DNA from: a virus
IMG/VR virus record: IMGVR_UViG_3300022746_000016
Coordinates: 1-64,000 of that record
Reading direction: 5' to 3' (one strand)
DNA: 64,000 nucleotides
Shown here piece after piece: positions 47,804 to 55,403 of this stretch (within the stretch, counting starts at the first letter, position 1; each line of letters starts with the position of its first letter). The notes under the pieces are model-generated. The model had not been told where the DNA came from and made no database searches. It saw only the letters and a program-made list of their open reading frames with translations. A program made the position numbers and the translations under genes.

Positions 47804-47831
47804 ATTATACATCAATTTGCAATAACGACAA
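47804..47831 (-). promoter_or_regulatory. Early promoter TTGTCG-N16-TATAAT, leaderless type
   Basis: TTGTCG at 47826-47831, TATAAT at 47804-47809, then AACTAC and ATG on the minus strand. Confidence 0.8.
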
Positions 47832-47845
47832 GGGATAAATGACAA

Positions 47846-47866
47846 AACCCCACGCAAGGTGGGGTT
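47846..47866 (-). terminator. Rho-independent terminator
   Basis: Minus strand AACCCCAC-CTTGC-GTGGGGTT, 8-bp stem, following a gene-end palindrome (47867-47887). Confidence 0.75.
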
Positions 47867-47887
47867 ATTAAAAGTAAACCTAAAGGA

Positions 47888-48139
47888 TTACCCGTACCAG
47901 CTATGGTCTTTCACGATCTCTTCGCTCTTCTTACCGCAGACAGTGCATTCATTCCAGTACGTAGTGTGGGCTGTATCGTTGTAAGAACCACTAAAGTATC
48001 GACTCTTCCGTTCCAATGTACCTTCGTGGGTGCACTGGTCGTATATCTCCTGAAGTTCTTTCTGGTGCTTACGAATCAGTTTGACCTTAGCGTTTGCACG
48101 ACGATTGATTTCTTTGATTACGTCAGACTCGTTTAACAT
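47888..48139 (-). CDS. Small conserved zinc-ribbon-like phage protein
   Basis: 83 residues. NESDVIKEINRRANAKVKLI, then YDQCTHEGTLERKSRYFSGS and NECTVCGKKSEEI. Cys/His set (CTHEG, CTVCG) suggests a zinc site. Known as a hypothetical family in phages. Confidence 0.65.
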   Translation of the reverse strand: MLNESDVIKEINRRANAKVKLIRKHQKELQEIYDQCTHEGTLERKSRYFSGSYNDTAHTTYWNECTVCGKKSEEIVKDHSWYG

Positions 48140-48464
48140 ATACTAACAATCCTTTTTTAGTGGCAGTCTCGATCATATTCTTAGTGCCACGTGACTGTCC
48201 ATCCCAGATAGCAATGAGTGCTTCTGCATTCTCTGCCATCTTACGATTACGAATTGGACCAGCAGCACGACCATGCGTAGCCCAGTCAGCTTCGTACACG
48301 TTGAGAGTTTTATTCATCTCTTCAGCGTATCGTTCTCCAAGAGCATCAACACCATTGGCTCCACCAGACACTACAGTAGTAATATCGAATTGTGCTTCCT
48401 TGATTGCTTCTAGGAGAGTTTCGTAGTTATGGTAGTCACGACCACCAGCAATGATTACCTTCAT
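48123..48464 (-). CDS. SLOG-domain protein (YspA/DUF2493)
   Basis: 113 residues. KVIIAGGRDYHNYETLLEAI, VVSGGANGVDALG (GGAxGVD nucleotide-binding motif), HGRAAGPIRNRKMAENAEAL. SLOG proteins bind nucleotides or their derivatives (ADP-ribose or cyclic nucleotides in some defence systems). The phage role may be sensing or sponging of such a signal; that is inference. Confidence 0.88.
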   Translation of the reverse strand: MKVIIAGGRDYHNYETLLEAIKEAQFDITTVVSGGANGVDALGERYAEEMNKTLNVYEADWATHGRAAGPIRNRKMAENAEALIAIWDGQSRGTKNMIETATKKGLLVYVKRV

Positions 48465-48646
48465 CGAATCCAGCCCATATCAGTGGCAACAGTGAATGGA
48501 AATACCCAGAATGCGAATATCAATAGTAGAGCCACACCAGCCTCGTCCCAGTAGAACTTACGGCGACAGAAATTAGCAAAAGCCATGCTAGCATAAGTTG
48601 TGGCAGCGATGTATGCGATTGTCAGTACTGCGAATAGTGTCATCAT
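48461..48646 (-). CDS. Small membrane protein
   Basis: 61 residues from ATG 48646. Two hydrophobic segments (TLFAVLTIAYIAATTYASMA, EAGVALLLIFAFWVF). Confidence 0.55.
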   Translation of the reverse strand: MMTLFAVLTIAYIAATTYASMAFANFCRRKFYWDEAGVALLLIFAFWVFPFTVATDMGWIR

Positions 48647-48816
48647 TTTGCGGTGAGCCTTTGAATTTCTTTCCATACATCGTCTGCAGCACGAGCAGCT
48701 GCAGTACCAGAGAAGTCCTCACGGAATGCTGCACGAGTCAACACCCACTGTTGTAAGAATTCTTCCTTGGTTAGTTTCTTTTGTCGAACTGGAATTGGTT
48801 TAGTTTTTGGTTGCAT
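48643..48816 (-). CDS. Small basic hypothetical protein
   Basis: 57 residues from ATG 48816. QPKTKPIPVRQKKLTKEEFL, later TRAAFREDFSGTAAARAADD. Helical C-terminus. Unknown. Confidence 0.55.
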   Translation of the reverse strand: MQPKTKPIPVRQKKLTKEEFLQQWVLTRAAFREDFSGTAAARAADDVWKEIQRLTAK

Positions 48817-49060
48817 TGATTTTCTCCAAAATAGCAATCATCTCAGGAATAGCTTTCTTGTCAATATGCAAGAAGATTCCACGTTGGTAGATATCGTCGT
48901 AGTGATGCAGACGCATACTGATTGTAGTATCACGATCAGCGATAGACATGTATGGACGACCATTTCCACCAGTGATAGTGTGTAATGGAATCTCTTCGTA
49001 GCCCTTGTCATCGTCGCCTTGTTGTTCAGCGCCAGCACGTATATTGTCTAATAGGTTCAT
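48800..49060 (-). CDS. Hypothetical protein
   Basis: 86 residues. GGNGRPYMSIADRDTTISMR, later RGIFLHIDKKAIPEMIAILE. Unknown. Confidence 0.6.
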   Translation of the reverse strand: MNLLDNIRAGAEQQGDDDKGYEEIPLHTITGGNGRPYMSIADRDTTISMRLHHYDDIYQRGIFLHIDKKAIPEMIAILEKINATKN

Positions 49061-49356
49061 ACTTTAAGAACAGATCTAATAATTTTAACTTGAGAGTCTG
49101 GAGCCAGATAAGCACGACAAGCAACCATCTTATCACCAGTAGCGATATCGTCTTGGTAAGTAAACTCAACCAGCTTGTGCGTTAGCATGTAGTCTGCCAT
49201 CTGATGGATCAATTCAGCCTTTAACTTATCTCTGGCGTCTTGATCACCATCTTCCAATAGAGTTTTCCATTCATAAGACATTCGAGCACGACCAACCACC
49301 ATCTTACCACCGATGGCATATTCGTATACATCGAACCTCACATCACTTGTCAGCAT
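49057..49356 (-). CDS. Hypothetical protein
   Basis: 99 residues. DVRFDVYEYAIGGKMVVGRA, later LIHQMADYMLTHKLVEFTYQ. Unknown, ATGA coupled. Confidence 0.6.
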   Translation of the reverse strand: MLTSDVRFDVYEYAIGGKMVVGRARMSYEWKTLLEDGDQDARDKLKAELIHQMADYMLTHKLVEFTYQDDIATGDKMVACRAYLAPDSQVKIIRSVLKV

Positions 49357-49513
49357 CTACTTTGTACCAGTAAGAGTAAGAATCAGGTTCATCTTCGAAG
49401 TCTGATTGTTTCTCCGCATGTCGTTCGCAGTATGGGTGATCACCAGCAAATTGTGTAGAGCGAATCCACACAGCAGGTTCACTGCACTCCATGCATGTTA
49501 GTGTTATTGTCAT
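49343..49513 (-). CDS. Small zinc-binding protein
   Basis: 56 residues. LTCMECSEPAVWIRSTQFAG, then HPYCERHAE: a C2-CH type zinc site. Overlaps the next gene by 14 bases. Confidence 0.6.
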   Translation of the reverse strand: MTITLTCMECSEPAVWIRSTQFAGDHPYCERHAEKQSDFEDEPDSYSYWYKVDADK

Positions 49514-49568
49514 TTTTCATCTCCTCGAGATAGCCTCTGATAATCTCAGAGAGTAATTGTCTAAACAT
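49479..49568 (-). CDS. Very small peptide
   Basis: 29 residues (FRQLLSEIIRGYLEEMKNDN). It overlaps the zinc-binding gene in a different frame; supported only by the start context. Confidence 0.3.
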   Translation of the reverse strand: MFRQLLSEIIRGYLEEMKNDNNTNMHGVQ

Positions 49569-49833
49569 TAGTGTCTCCTGTGGTCTGTGCAACAATTGGA
49601 CTGGTCAGAGTCATCTCTTGCACTGTACCGTCTGCAGTCTTGCACCAGATAGTGTATGGTGGCTCCCAAGGATACGTTGGACCATATGGATTCTTTGGTT
49701 GAATCGGTTGGTATGGCATCGATGGATTCCAAGGTGTATATGGCACTGGTGGATTCACTGGTGTCAAAGATGGAGTCGATTCATCGAATGTACCATCATC
49801 ATAGAACGTAACGATTTTAGTAATTTTCTTCAT
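49561..49833 (-). CDS. Conserved Pro/Tyr-rich phage protein
   Basis: 90 residues from ATG 49833 (ATGA overlap). KKITKIVTFYDDGTFDESTP, then a Pro-rich PWNPSMPYQPIQPKNPYG stretch and TIWCKTADGTVQEMTL. The opening KIVTFYDDGTF is a recurrent phage motif. Unknown. Confidence 0.65.
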   Translation of the reverse strand: MKKITKIVTFYDDGTFDESTPSLTPVNPPVPYTPWNPSMPYQPIQPKNPYGPTYPWEPPYTIWCKTADGTVQEMTLTSPIVAQTTGDTNV

Positions 49834-50126
49834 AGCCATTCATCATCCTTATCCCAACGGCGATTGATATAATATTCCTGCACTGCAAGAATTGCTTGAG
49901 TTAGAAACCATACACGTTCTTCACGATCGAAGATACCATCACCTTGTGGTTCTGCTTCATAAACTACATCACCACCATAATCTGGTACTGATGCAGTGAA
50001 CCCACCATGACGCAGACGGAAATATGCAACCTGTTCTTCACCAGCATATACGTCATATTGCTCTGGACATGCAGAGCAAGTTTGTTGAAGGCGATAGCCG
50101 TGAATCATCACTGGCTTCTTCCACAT
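49830..50126 (-). CDS. Conserved phage protein
   Basis: 98 residues from ATG 50126. WKKPVMIHGYRLQQTCSACP, then EQYDVYAGEEQVAYFRLRHG. The pattern GYRLQQTCxACPEQYDV is one I know from several phages. Unknown function; possible zinc site. Confidence 0.65.
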   Translation of the reverse strand: MWKKPVMIHGYRLQQTCSACPEQYDVYAGEEQVAYFRLRHGGFTASVPDYGGDVVYEAEPQGDGIFDREERVWFLTQAILAVQEYYINRRWDKDDEWL

Positions 50127-50128
50127 CT

Positions 50129-50590
50129 TTACGGTTTCAGGGGTAACATTGTCCATGCGCTTGTATCTTTCATTACATATTCGTTAATATAATCTGGGGT
50201 GTTACTTATCAATTGTTTAAGAACCTGAGCATCAATCTCTTTAGCGAGCAATTCAGCAGCTGATTGTACCACATCATCTGGTTTTAGTTTCGGAGTTGGT
50301 CTCTTTTTAGGAAATAGTCCATCGTAGACATCAACCAATGCTTTGTTTGGCACATCAGAAGCCAACATCAATGTCTCGAGTATTTCGACAATGTCTGGTC
50401 GTTCTCTCCACGTACCAATCAATACACCCTTTGGATTACGAATACCCTTAAGATGCATCACATTGGTCACTGCCAGATAGTTTGGCATCAATAATGGTGG
50501 TGCGCCAGATATCGCATAGTTTGATCTCTTTTTAGCGATGTATTCTTTTGCTTGGTCAAACGTACCAGCAACTACGTAGATGTGAGTCAT
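50129..50590 (-). CDS. Hypothetical protein
   Basis: 153 residues from ATG 50590. THIYVVAGTFDQAKEYIAKK, LKGIRNPKGVLIGTWRERPD and a helical C-terminal half. Unknown. Confidence 0.6.
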   Translation of the reverse strand: MTHIYVVAGTFDQAKEYIAKKRSNYAISGAPPLLMPNYLAVTNVMHLKGIRNPKGVLIGTWRERPDIVEILETLMLASDVPNKALVDVYDGLFPKKRPTPKLKPDDVVQSAAELLAKEIDAQVLKQLISNTPDYINEYVMKDTSAWTMLPLKP

Positions 50591-50952
50591 TTTGTAACAA
50601 GAGCAACCAAGCCAACATAAGTCATTGCATGCAGGAATTGATCCATGCCAAGCAACCACCAGAACTGTTCATGAGTGTTTGGACCCCAACCCATCTTGGC
50701 ATTGAGATTCATCTTAGCCCAGTCGATGTTGTAATGAATCGCAGCATCCAAGAACGAGAGATAAACAGCAGCCTCTGGAGCATACCAAGCGAAACAACAC
50801 CAAGTACCCATGCCATGGAATGCAGCATGCAGGATTCCACCCACATGGCCATACGTACCTTTGTTACTCCACTGGAACTTAGTCTGCAGTGGAAAGTCCA
50901 CTACAAAGTGTTTAGTGAATAACAGAGCAATGAGTATTAGTGTATCGTTCAT
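50587..50952 (-). CDS. DUF3307 membrane protein
   Basis: 121 residues. LIALLFTKHFVVDFPLQTKF, HVGGILHAAFHGMGTW and LDAAIHYNIDWAKMN carry the DUF3307 His/Asp motifs in a three-to-four-helix membrane protein. Function unknown. Seen in large phages. Confidence 0.8.
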   Translation of the reverse strand: MNDTLILIALLFTKHFVVDFPLQTKFQWSNKGTYGHVGGILHAAFHGMGTWCCFAWYAPEAAVYLSFLDAAIHYNIDWAKMNLNAKMGWGPNTHEQFWWLLGMDQFLHAMTYVGLVALVTK

Positions 50953-51443
50953 TTGTTTGCTGGAGTAAAGAGTGGATCTAACGGAGCAACATGCAGGTGA
51001 TCAAAGACCAATTGGAACTTTGGTAGTGGCAGAGTAGCAGGATCGATATCCTGAGTGATATTGTATGCCAATGTCACATGTGGTTTGTACGAATCGTAGT
51101 CAGATGTAGCACCCATTGCACCAAGAGTATTATTCAACGCACGAGCCTCAGCAGACTCAACACGGAGCACCAAACACTTACCACCATCCTTAGTGTCGAA
51201 CATTTCATAACCAACAGCATCAGCCTTCACTGAGTATTCACGAGAGAGTTTCTCTGCATCAGGCACTGGTGTGCGAGAGTAGATTACAGTGATGTGATAC
51301 GAATTCTTAGTGACACGTTCATCAAGACCAAGATTAGCCTCAACAAAGTGGTCCAACAGATCCATTGACGATTCACTCATTTCCAGAGCAACGTAAGTGC
51401 CATCCTTATGCTTGGCGTATTCTGATAATGTGGCTAACTTCAT
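50949..51443 (-). CDS. 2H phosphoesterase, candidate anti-CBASS Acb1-like
   Basis: 164 residues. Two HxT motifs: SYHITVIYSRTPVP (H50, T52) and YKPHVTLAYN (H122, T124), the active site of the 2H superfamily (2'-5' RNA ligase/cyclic phosphodiesterase). Size, a short HxT...HxT spacing of 72 residues and the HITVIYS/PHVTLAY style resemble T4 Acb1 (gene 57B), which hydrolyses cyclic-nucleotide alarm signals of CBASS. Other 2H functions in RNA repair remain possible, since an RNA ligase is encoded 3 kb away. Confidence 0.8.
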   Translation of the reverse strand: MKLATLSEYAKHKDGTYVALEMSESSMDLLDHFVEANLGLDERVTKNSYHITVIYSRTPVPDAEKLSREYSVKADAVGYEMFDTKDGGKCLVLRVESAEARALNNTLGAMGATSDYDSYKPHVTLAYNITQDIDPATLPLPKFQLVFDHLHVAPLDPLFTPANK

Positions 51444-51844
51444 TTAGTCTTCTTCCTTGTTGTGGAGCCAGTCGAACTCTTCGGCTTCGCTGGAGAGGAT
51501 GGCGTCGTTTTTCTTGTACTCTTCGTAGCAGTCTTTGCAGACACTTTTGAAGGCAACGGCTTTTTGCCAACCGTCTTCGTTGATCTCCCACTCTTTGGTG
51601 GCGATGTTGTAGGTGTCTTCGATTTCTTGGACTTGGTGTCCGCAACTGGCGATGATAGACATTCGTCTGGGTCTCCTAACATTAGATGGTTGTAAATACG
51701 TTCATTGATTTCTTCAACATCGTATTTAGAACCGAGTCTATCCTCGAATGCTTTCCACGATTTTAAATTGTATCCACGACACGGAACCTTTAACTCAAAG
51801 CCAGAAGGTAACGTGACGTGAAGAACAAAGAACTTGTCTCTCAT
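51440..51844 (-). CDS. Hypothetical protein with overprinted Lys/Ser/Thr tail
   Basis: 134 residues. The first 65 residues (FFVLHVTLPSGFELKVPCRG, NLKSWKAFEDRLGSKYDVEE) look like a folded domain. The last 70 are Lys/Ser/Thr/Pro-rich because a second gene uses the same DNA in another frame. It ends in an ATGA overlap with the 2H gene. Either the whole frame is used or the tail is tolerated. Confidence 0.6.
   Translation of the reverse strand: MRDKFFVLHVTLPSGFELKVPCRGYNLKSWKAFEDRLGSKYDVEEINERIYNHLMLGDPDECLSSPVADTKSKKSKTPTTSPPKSGRSTKTVGKKPLPSKVSAKTATKSTRKTTPSSPAKPKSSTGSTTRKKTK
51444..51662 (-). CDS. Conserved small zinc-type protein, nested in another gene
   Basis: 72 residues. SIIASCGHQVQEIEDTYNIA, then AFKSVCKDCYEEYKK and FDWLHNKEED. 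The pattern (CGH...VCxxCYExY...EWL) is a conserved phage family. It lies wholly within the 3' part of the 51440-51844 gene on the same strand. Ends directly before the 2H gene start. Confidence 0.65.
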   Translation of the reverse strand: MSIIASCGHQVQEIEDTYNIATKEWEINEDGWQKAVAFKSVCKDCYEEYKKNDAILSSEAEEFDWLHNKEED

Positions 51845-51848
51845 TTAA

Positions 51849-52169
51849 TTACTGCAGACCCCACCACTTACCAGCACCATCTTCATAGATGTCGTCTTTG
51901 GTATTCAGGTACATCTTGTCACCGTCCACTGGATCGATAACGAATGGAGTAGAACCATCGAACTGTCGAGTCAGCATGCCAACGATAGGTACACCGTTGA
52001 TATTCAGACCAGTCGTTGCTGGTGCATCAGTCGTAGTTGTAGTAGTGGTAGTTGTAGTCGTTACAACTTCCTCATCATAATCCCATGGACCCACGGCATA
52101 ACTCCTCATAATAGAAACAGTGATAATAAGAAAGAACAGAATCAGGACGATAAAAAGAAGTGCGCTCAT
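51849..52169 (-). CDS. Membrane-anchored protein with poly-Thr spacer
   Basis: 106 residues. Hydrophobic helix at about 4-22 (LLFIVLILFFLIITVSI), then an acidic piece, 11 consecutive Thr (about 37-47), and a C-terminal beta-rich domain (PIVGMLTRQFDGSTPFVIDP). The Thr codons vary, so the run is not a simple DNA repeat. Confidence 0.65.
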   Translation of the reverse strand: MSALLFIVLILFFLIITVSIMRSYAVGPWDYDEEVVTTTTTTTTTTTDAPATTGLNINGVPIVGMLTRQFDGSTPFVIDPVDGDKMYLNTKDDIYEDGAGKWWGLQ

Positions 52170-52840
52170 GCTAAAATTCCAATCAAGATAATAAACAAAA
52201 TAATTGCCAAGAAACCAAGCAATACCATACCAACAATGTCACCAGCAGATGGACCAGATTGAATCACAACTGGTTGTGGTTGTACTTGTGTGGCACCAGC
52301 ATCAGCAGGAACAGGTTGTGCAACCATACCACCATTCATTGCAGTGAACTGACCATTTTGGTAGACACCGACTTGGTAGCCTTGTTGGTTCACAACACGA
52401 CCATCTGGATACAAGAGTGCGTTGTTACTGTATTGACCTGGACCAACGTACATAACTGTGTTGTGTGGGTGCATCATATTCGCAATGATCATACCAGTCA
52501 ACAGTCCGTTATTGTAGCCGTAACCCATACCCCAACCACCGTACATCATGCCACCGCCGATATATGGAGAGTTGTAGTGGTAATAGTTACCAGTTGAACT
52601 ACGTGATGCAGTGGTAGTAGTTGTAGTTGTGGTAGTCGTGCGAGGTGCAGCTACTGGAGCAGATGGGCGAGATCCAACACCAGCAGAAGACGAGAAGCCA
52701 CCACGACTGCCAGCAGAAGATGATGCATGACCACCGCCACCACCGTGTCCGCCACCACCAGATGAGCCTCCACCTTTAGCGTCGGCAACGTTGGCTACCA
52801 ACATCAAACTAACAGCGAGGACAGCGAGAAATTTCTTCAT
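52166..52840 (-). CDS. Secreted Gly/Ser-rich protein with poly-Thr spacer and C-terminal anchor
   Basis: 224 residues. Signal peptide KKFLAVLAVSLMLVANVADA, then Gly/His/Ser-rich repeats, 10 consecutive Thr at about 68-77, a Tyr/Gly/Met-rich middle (IGGGMMYGGWGMGYGYNN), and a C-terminal membrane helix (VGMVLLGFLAIILFIILIGI). It would be exported and anchored by its C-terminus. Possibly an envelope modifier or superinfection factor; unknown. Confidence 0.7.
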   Translation of the reverse strand: MKKFLAVLAVSLMLVANVADAKGGGSSGGGGHGGGGGHASSSAGSRGGFSSSAGVGSRPSAPVAAPRTTTTTTTTTTASRSSTGNYYHYNSPYIGGGMMYGGWGMGYGYNNGLLTGMIIANMMHPHNTVMYVGPGQYSNNALLYPDGRVVNQQGYQVGVYQNGQFTAMNGGMVAQPVPADAGATQVQPQPVVIQSGPSAGDIVGMVLLGFLAIILFIILIGILA

Positions 52841-52867
52841 GATAATTTTCCAAGTTTCGATAAGTTA

Positions 52868-52896
52868 ATTATACCCCAAGTCTTATTGCAAGACAA
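52868..52896 (-). promoter_or_regulatory. Early promoter TTGTCT-N17-TATAAT
   Basis: TTGTCT at 52891-52896, TATAAT at 52868-52873 on the minus strand, followed by a 30-base leader to the secreted-protein gene. Confidence 0.8.
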
Positions 52897-52906
52897 GGGG
52901 AACTGA

Positions 52907-53953
52907 TCACAGAGCCAAGTAGTTGTAACCAGTGCTCTTGGCACGAGTCAAGATACAAACAGCGTTGTCCACTTGGTAGACGAATCGACCTTCTGTTGCG
53001 TCGACTTTGATGATGTTGTTTGGTGTGAATGTCACATCCTTGTACTCAGCGTCATCGTTCTCTGGTTCTGGATCCCATTCACAGTAGATGATACCAACCA
53101 ATGGATTGCCAGACCACTTCTTGCGAGCATCGACTTCAACACCATCAACCAACACTTTGCATTCAAACTCACCATTGTTGTTGAACTCTGGTTTAGCGTT
53201 CAGCATAGATAATGCATCTTGTGGTGTTTCACCGTAGCGATTCATTTCTTCAACCAATGCTTTCAGCATGTCGAAGTTGAATTGTTCGAACAAAGAAGCG
53301 ATCTCCACGATCTTATCGATGTAGCCTTTGTTGTCCAAACGTTCATCGCAGTACTCACGAATGAAGTCAGAGTCCAAACCTTTAAAGTCGATCATGTAGT
53401 AGATACGACCTGGACGGTTGCGCATGTGCTCATTGACACGCCACTTATCATTACAAGTCAAGATGAACAATTTGCGAGAAGGGAACACGCCATCCAACAG
53501 AGTCAGAGCAGCTTCTTGTTCAGAAGCATCATAAACTTTCTCGAACTCATCAAACAAGATGATACATGGTTGTTCGATATCCTGCATAAACTTGTTGAAG
53601 GCATCACCAGTCCAAGCAGCGTTGATGATGATAGTTGGAACACCTTGCTTTGCAGCTTCGATGGACAGAGTCTTGGCCAACAGAGTCTTGCCAGAACCCT
53701 TCTCACCATTCAGCATAATGCCAGTAGAGTTAGGGCGATCGAAGAATGTATTCAAGATACGATCTGCGTGTCGAGTTGTATTTCCATACAACTTTGGAAC
53801 TTGAGGGAACGAGTCCACCATTTCCAAGAAGAACTGACCAGTCATCTCGTTGCGTTTGACGGTGTAATTACCGACAGGCAACGTTGGCTGCAGATCCATT
53901 GCTTCCTCTGACACGACAGAGTACATATTACCATTACGAATAAAGTGAGACAT
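52907..53953 (-). CDS. AAA+ ATPase, Bcs1/ClpX-like core
   Basis: 348 residues. Walker A GEKGSGKT at 83-90, Walker B CIILFDEFEKV, sensor-1 LFILTCNDKWRV, arginine finger in MRNRPGRIYY. The C-terminal 110 residues form a separate beta-rich domain. Widespread in large phages without a known role; similar to the ATPase at 34929 only in the core. Confidence 0.85.
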   Translation of the reverse strand: MSHFIRNGNMYSVVSEEAMDLQPTLPVGNYTVKRNEMTGQFFLEMVDSFPQVPKLYGNTTRHADRILNTFFDRPNSTGIMLNGEKGSGKTLLAKTLSIEAAKQGVPTIIINAAWTGDAFNKFMQDIEQPCIILFDEFEKVYDASEQEAALTLLDGVFPSRKLFILTCNDKWRVNEHMRNRPGRIYYMIDFKGLDSDFIREYCDERLDNKGYIDKIVEIASLFEQFNFDMLKALVEEMNRYGETPQDALSMLNAKPEFNNNGEFECKVLVDGVEVDARKKWSGNPLVGIIYCEWDPEPENDDAEYKDVTFTPNNIIKVDATEGRFVYQVDNAVCILTRAKSTGYNYLAL

Positions 53954-53978
53954 TCAATTTCCTTAAAACAATACCAAA

Positions 53979-54007
53979 ATTATACTACAAGATTCACTGC
54001 AAGACAA
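53979..54007 (-). promoter_or_regulatory. Early promoter TTGTCT-N17-TATAAT
   Basis: TTGTCT at 54002-54007, TATAAT at 53979-53984 on the minus strand. Confidence 0.8.
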
Positions 54008-55054
54008 TCATTTTTCACCAAGCAGATACTTGTTAGAGATAGCTTTCATGCTCATGCCACCATCGACTTGCTTGAATACAACACCTTCACGTTCAACATC
54101 TGCAAGAGTAGACTTACCTTCAGCAAACGCCAGCATCTGTGGGATGTCGGTTAGACCAAGAGTATCGTACATGTCAGCAGAAGCTGCAAGAACAGGCGCA
54201 TGCTTCAGACCCATCTGTTCGATCAGACGACGACGAGCCTGTGGCAGCATGTATTCACCAGCTTGGATGTTGTATACATCGAACACACGGAACTCACATT
54301 CTTTCAGATTGTAGATGTTGCCTTGAATTCCTGGTCCAATCAATTCACCTTGGATAGCGAAGTCCCAGTACTCATCAACAGCCATCATCTTTTCTTGGAT
54401 ACCTTCCTTGCGAGCAGTAGCCCAGAAAGAGTTACCTTCGGTTTCTTTCAGATCCATGTTACGAGAGCAGACACCAAATTCACCTTTGATCTGGTACACA
54501 GTCATTGAAGAGCCTTCCAGCTTCTCAGTCACCTCGAACTTCAGACCAGCTTCATTGGCAGCAACGATTTCTTTCTTCAGGTTCTGGCAACGCTCTTGAT
54601 CAGTCTTTGGAATCAGAGATGGAAAGTTACCTTTACACACACCAGCAAGTTGGGCGTTCATTGGCTTTTCCCACTTCTTGATGCCAAGCAATTCAGTCAG
54701 GTCAGCACCTTCTTCAGCGCAAATTTCTCCAAAAATCTGACCACCAACATGATCATAGATTTCAGAAAGTGGCATCAGCAGACCTTGAGACAGTTGGCCA
54801 CGCAGTTTGATAGTGCGCAGACGTTCACCCTTGACACCTTCGAACTCACGTGGCTCTTTACCTTTAGACAGGAATGGAGCAAGTTCAGTCGGGATCCAAG
54901 AATCGATCTCAAAGTACACAGCAAAGTTACCGACATTGTAGAGACCCTTCTGAGCCACTACCTTCCAACCACCGATGACAGCACACTCAATGGCATCTGC
55001 ACCTTCGATGGGGTTCAGTTCATCAATACGACGAATAGTAGCAAGTTTACGCAT
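54008..55054 (-). CDS. RNA ligase, Rnl5/DRB0094-like
   Basis: 348 residues from ATG 55054. The N-terminal domain (RKLATIRRIDELNPIEGADA) precedes the nucleotidyltransferase: KLEG motif I at 178-181, EGVVFK motif IV and MKAISNKYLL motif V. This domain order is that of the Deinococcus-type RNA ligase group common in phages. Repairs RNA nicks, perhaps tRNA breaks by host anticodon nucleases. Confidence 0.85.
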   Translation of the reverse strand: MRKLATIRRIDELNPIEGADAIECAVIGGWKVVAQKGLYNVGNFAVYFEIDSWIPTELAPFLSKGKEPREFEGVKGERLRTIKLRGQLSQGLLMPLSEIYDHVGGQIFGEICAEEGADLTELLGIKKWEKPMNAQLAGVCKGNFPSLIPKTDQERCQNLKKEIVAANEAGLKFEVTEKLEGSSMTVYQIKGEFGVCSRNMDLKETEGNSFWATARKEGIQEKMMAVDEYWDFAIQGELIGPGIQGNIYNLKECEFRVFDVYNIQAGEYMLPQARRRLIEQMGLKHAPVLAASADMYDTLGLTDIPQMLAFAEGKSTLADVEREGVVFKQVDGGMSMKAISNKYLLGEK

Positions 55055-55403
55055 TTTCAATTTCCTTCATAACAAATAAATTTTGTGGTACTGGACCAAA
55101 CAACGAATACAATTGTCTACTTGATGTAGACGCCACAGCGAGTTTCATACTCTTCTTGGCAGCTTGTGTCTTGTAATAATCACGGGCAATTCTGTTGCGA
55201 ACGGCACCACGACTATTGTTACACTGATAACAAGCAGCGACTAGGTTAGACGAACATTCAATCTTACGATGTTTCGGGCTAGACCATTTATCAACCAAGT
55301 GCTCAATGGTCGCTTGGTTTGGAGACTTATTAGTCTGGTTCATTTCGCAGTTACAGTAATAGCACTTATTACTCTGCCGTGAAATTAAACTAGAGAGAGT
55401 CAT
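55047..55403 (-). CDS. HNH endonuclease
   Basis: 118 residues. CYYCNCEMN, ATIEHLVDKWSSPKHRK with the catalytic His, and NLVAACYQCNNSRGA: the HNH zinc-supported fold. Could be a homing endonuclease or a restriction-like nuclease. Same strand as the neighbours, ATGA-coupled, so a fixed gene rather than an insertion is likely. Confidence 0.82.
   Translation of the reverse strand: MTLSSLISRQSNKCYYCNCEMNQTNKSPNQATIEHLVDKWSSPKHRKIECSSNLVAACYQCNNSRGAVRNRIARDYYKTQAAKKSMKLAVASTSSRQLYSLFGPVPQNLFVMKEIENA

Noticed and set aside
51406-51645. An Arg-rich 79-codon minus-strand frame
   Set aside because: Third frame over two better supported genes; composition (RRHLQHRHQR) is typical of an out-of-frame reading and there is no Shine-Dalgarno site.
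52021-52070. A simple trinucleotide repeat (GTA/GTT/GTG) on the plus strand
   Set aside because: It encodes poly-Thr with mixed codons on the minus strand, so it is a protein feature rather than an unstable repeat.
53219-53911. A 230-codon plus-strand frame opposite the AAA+ ATPase
   Set aside because: Antisense to a gene with Walker motifs; no ribosome-binding site and atypical composition.
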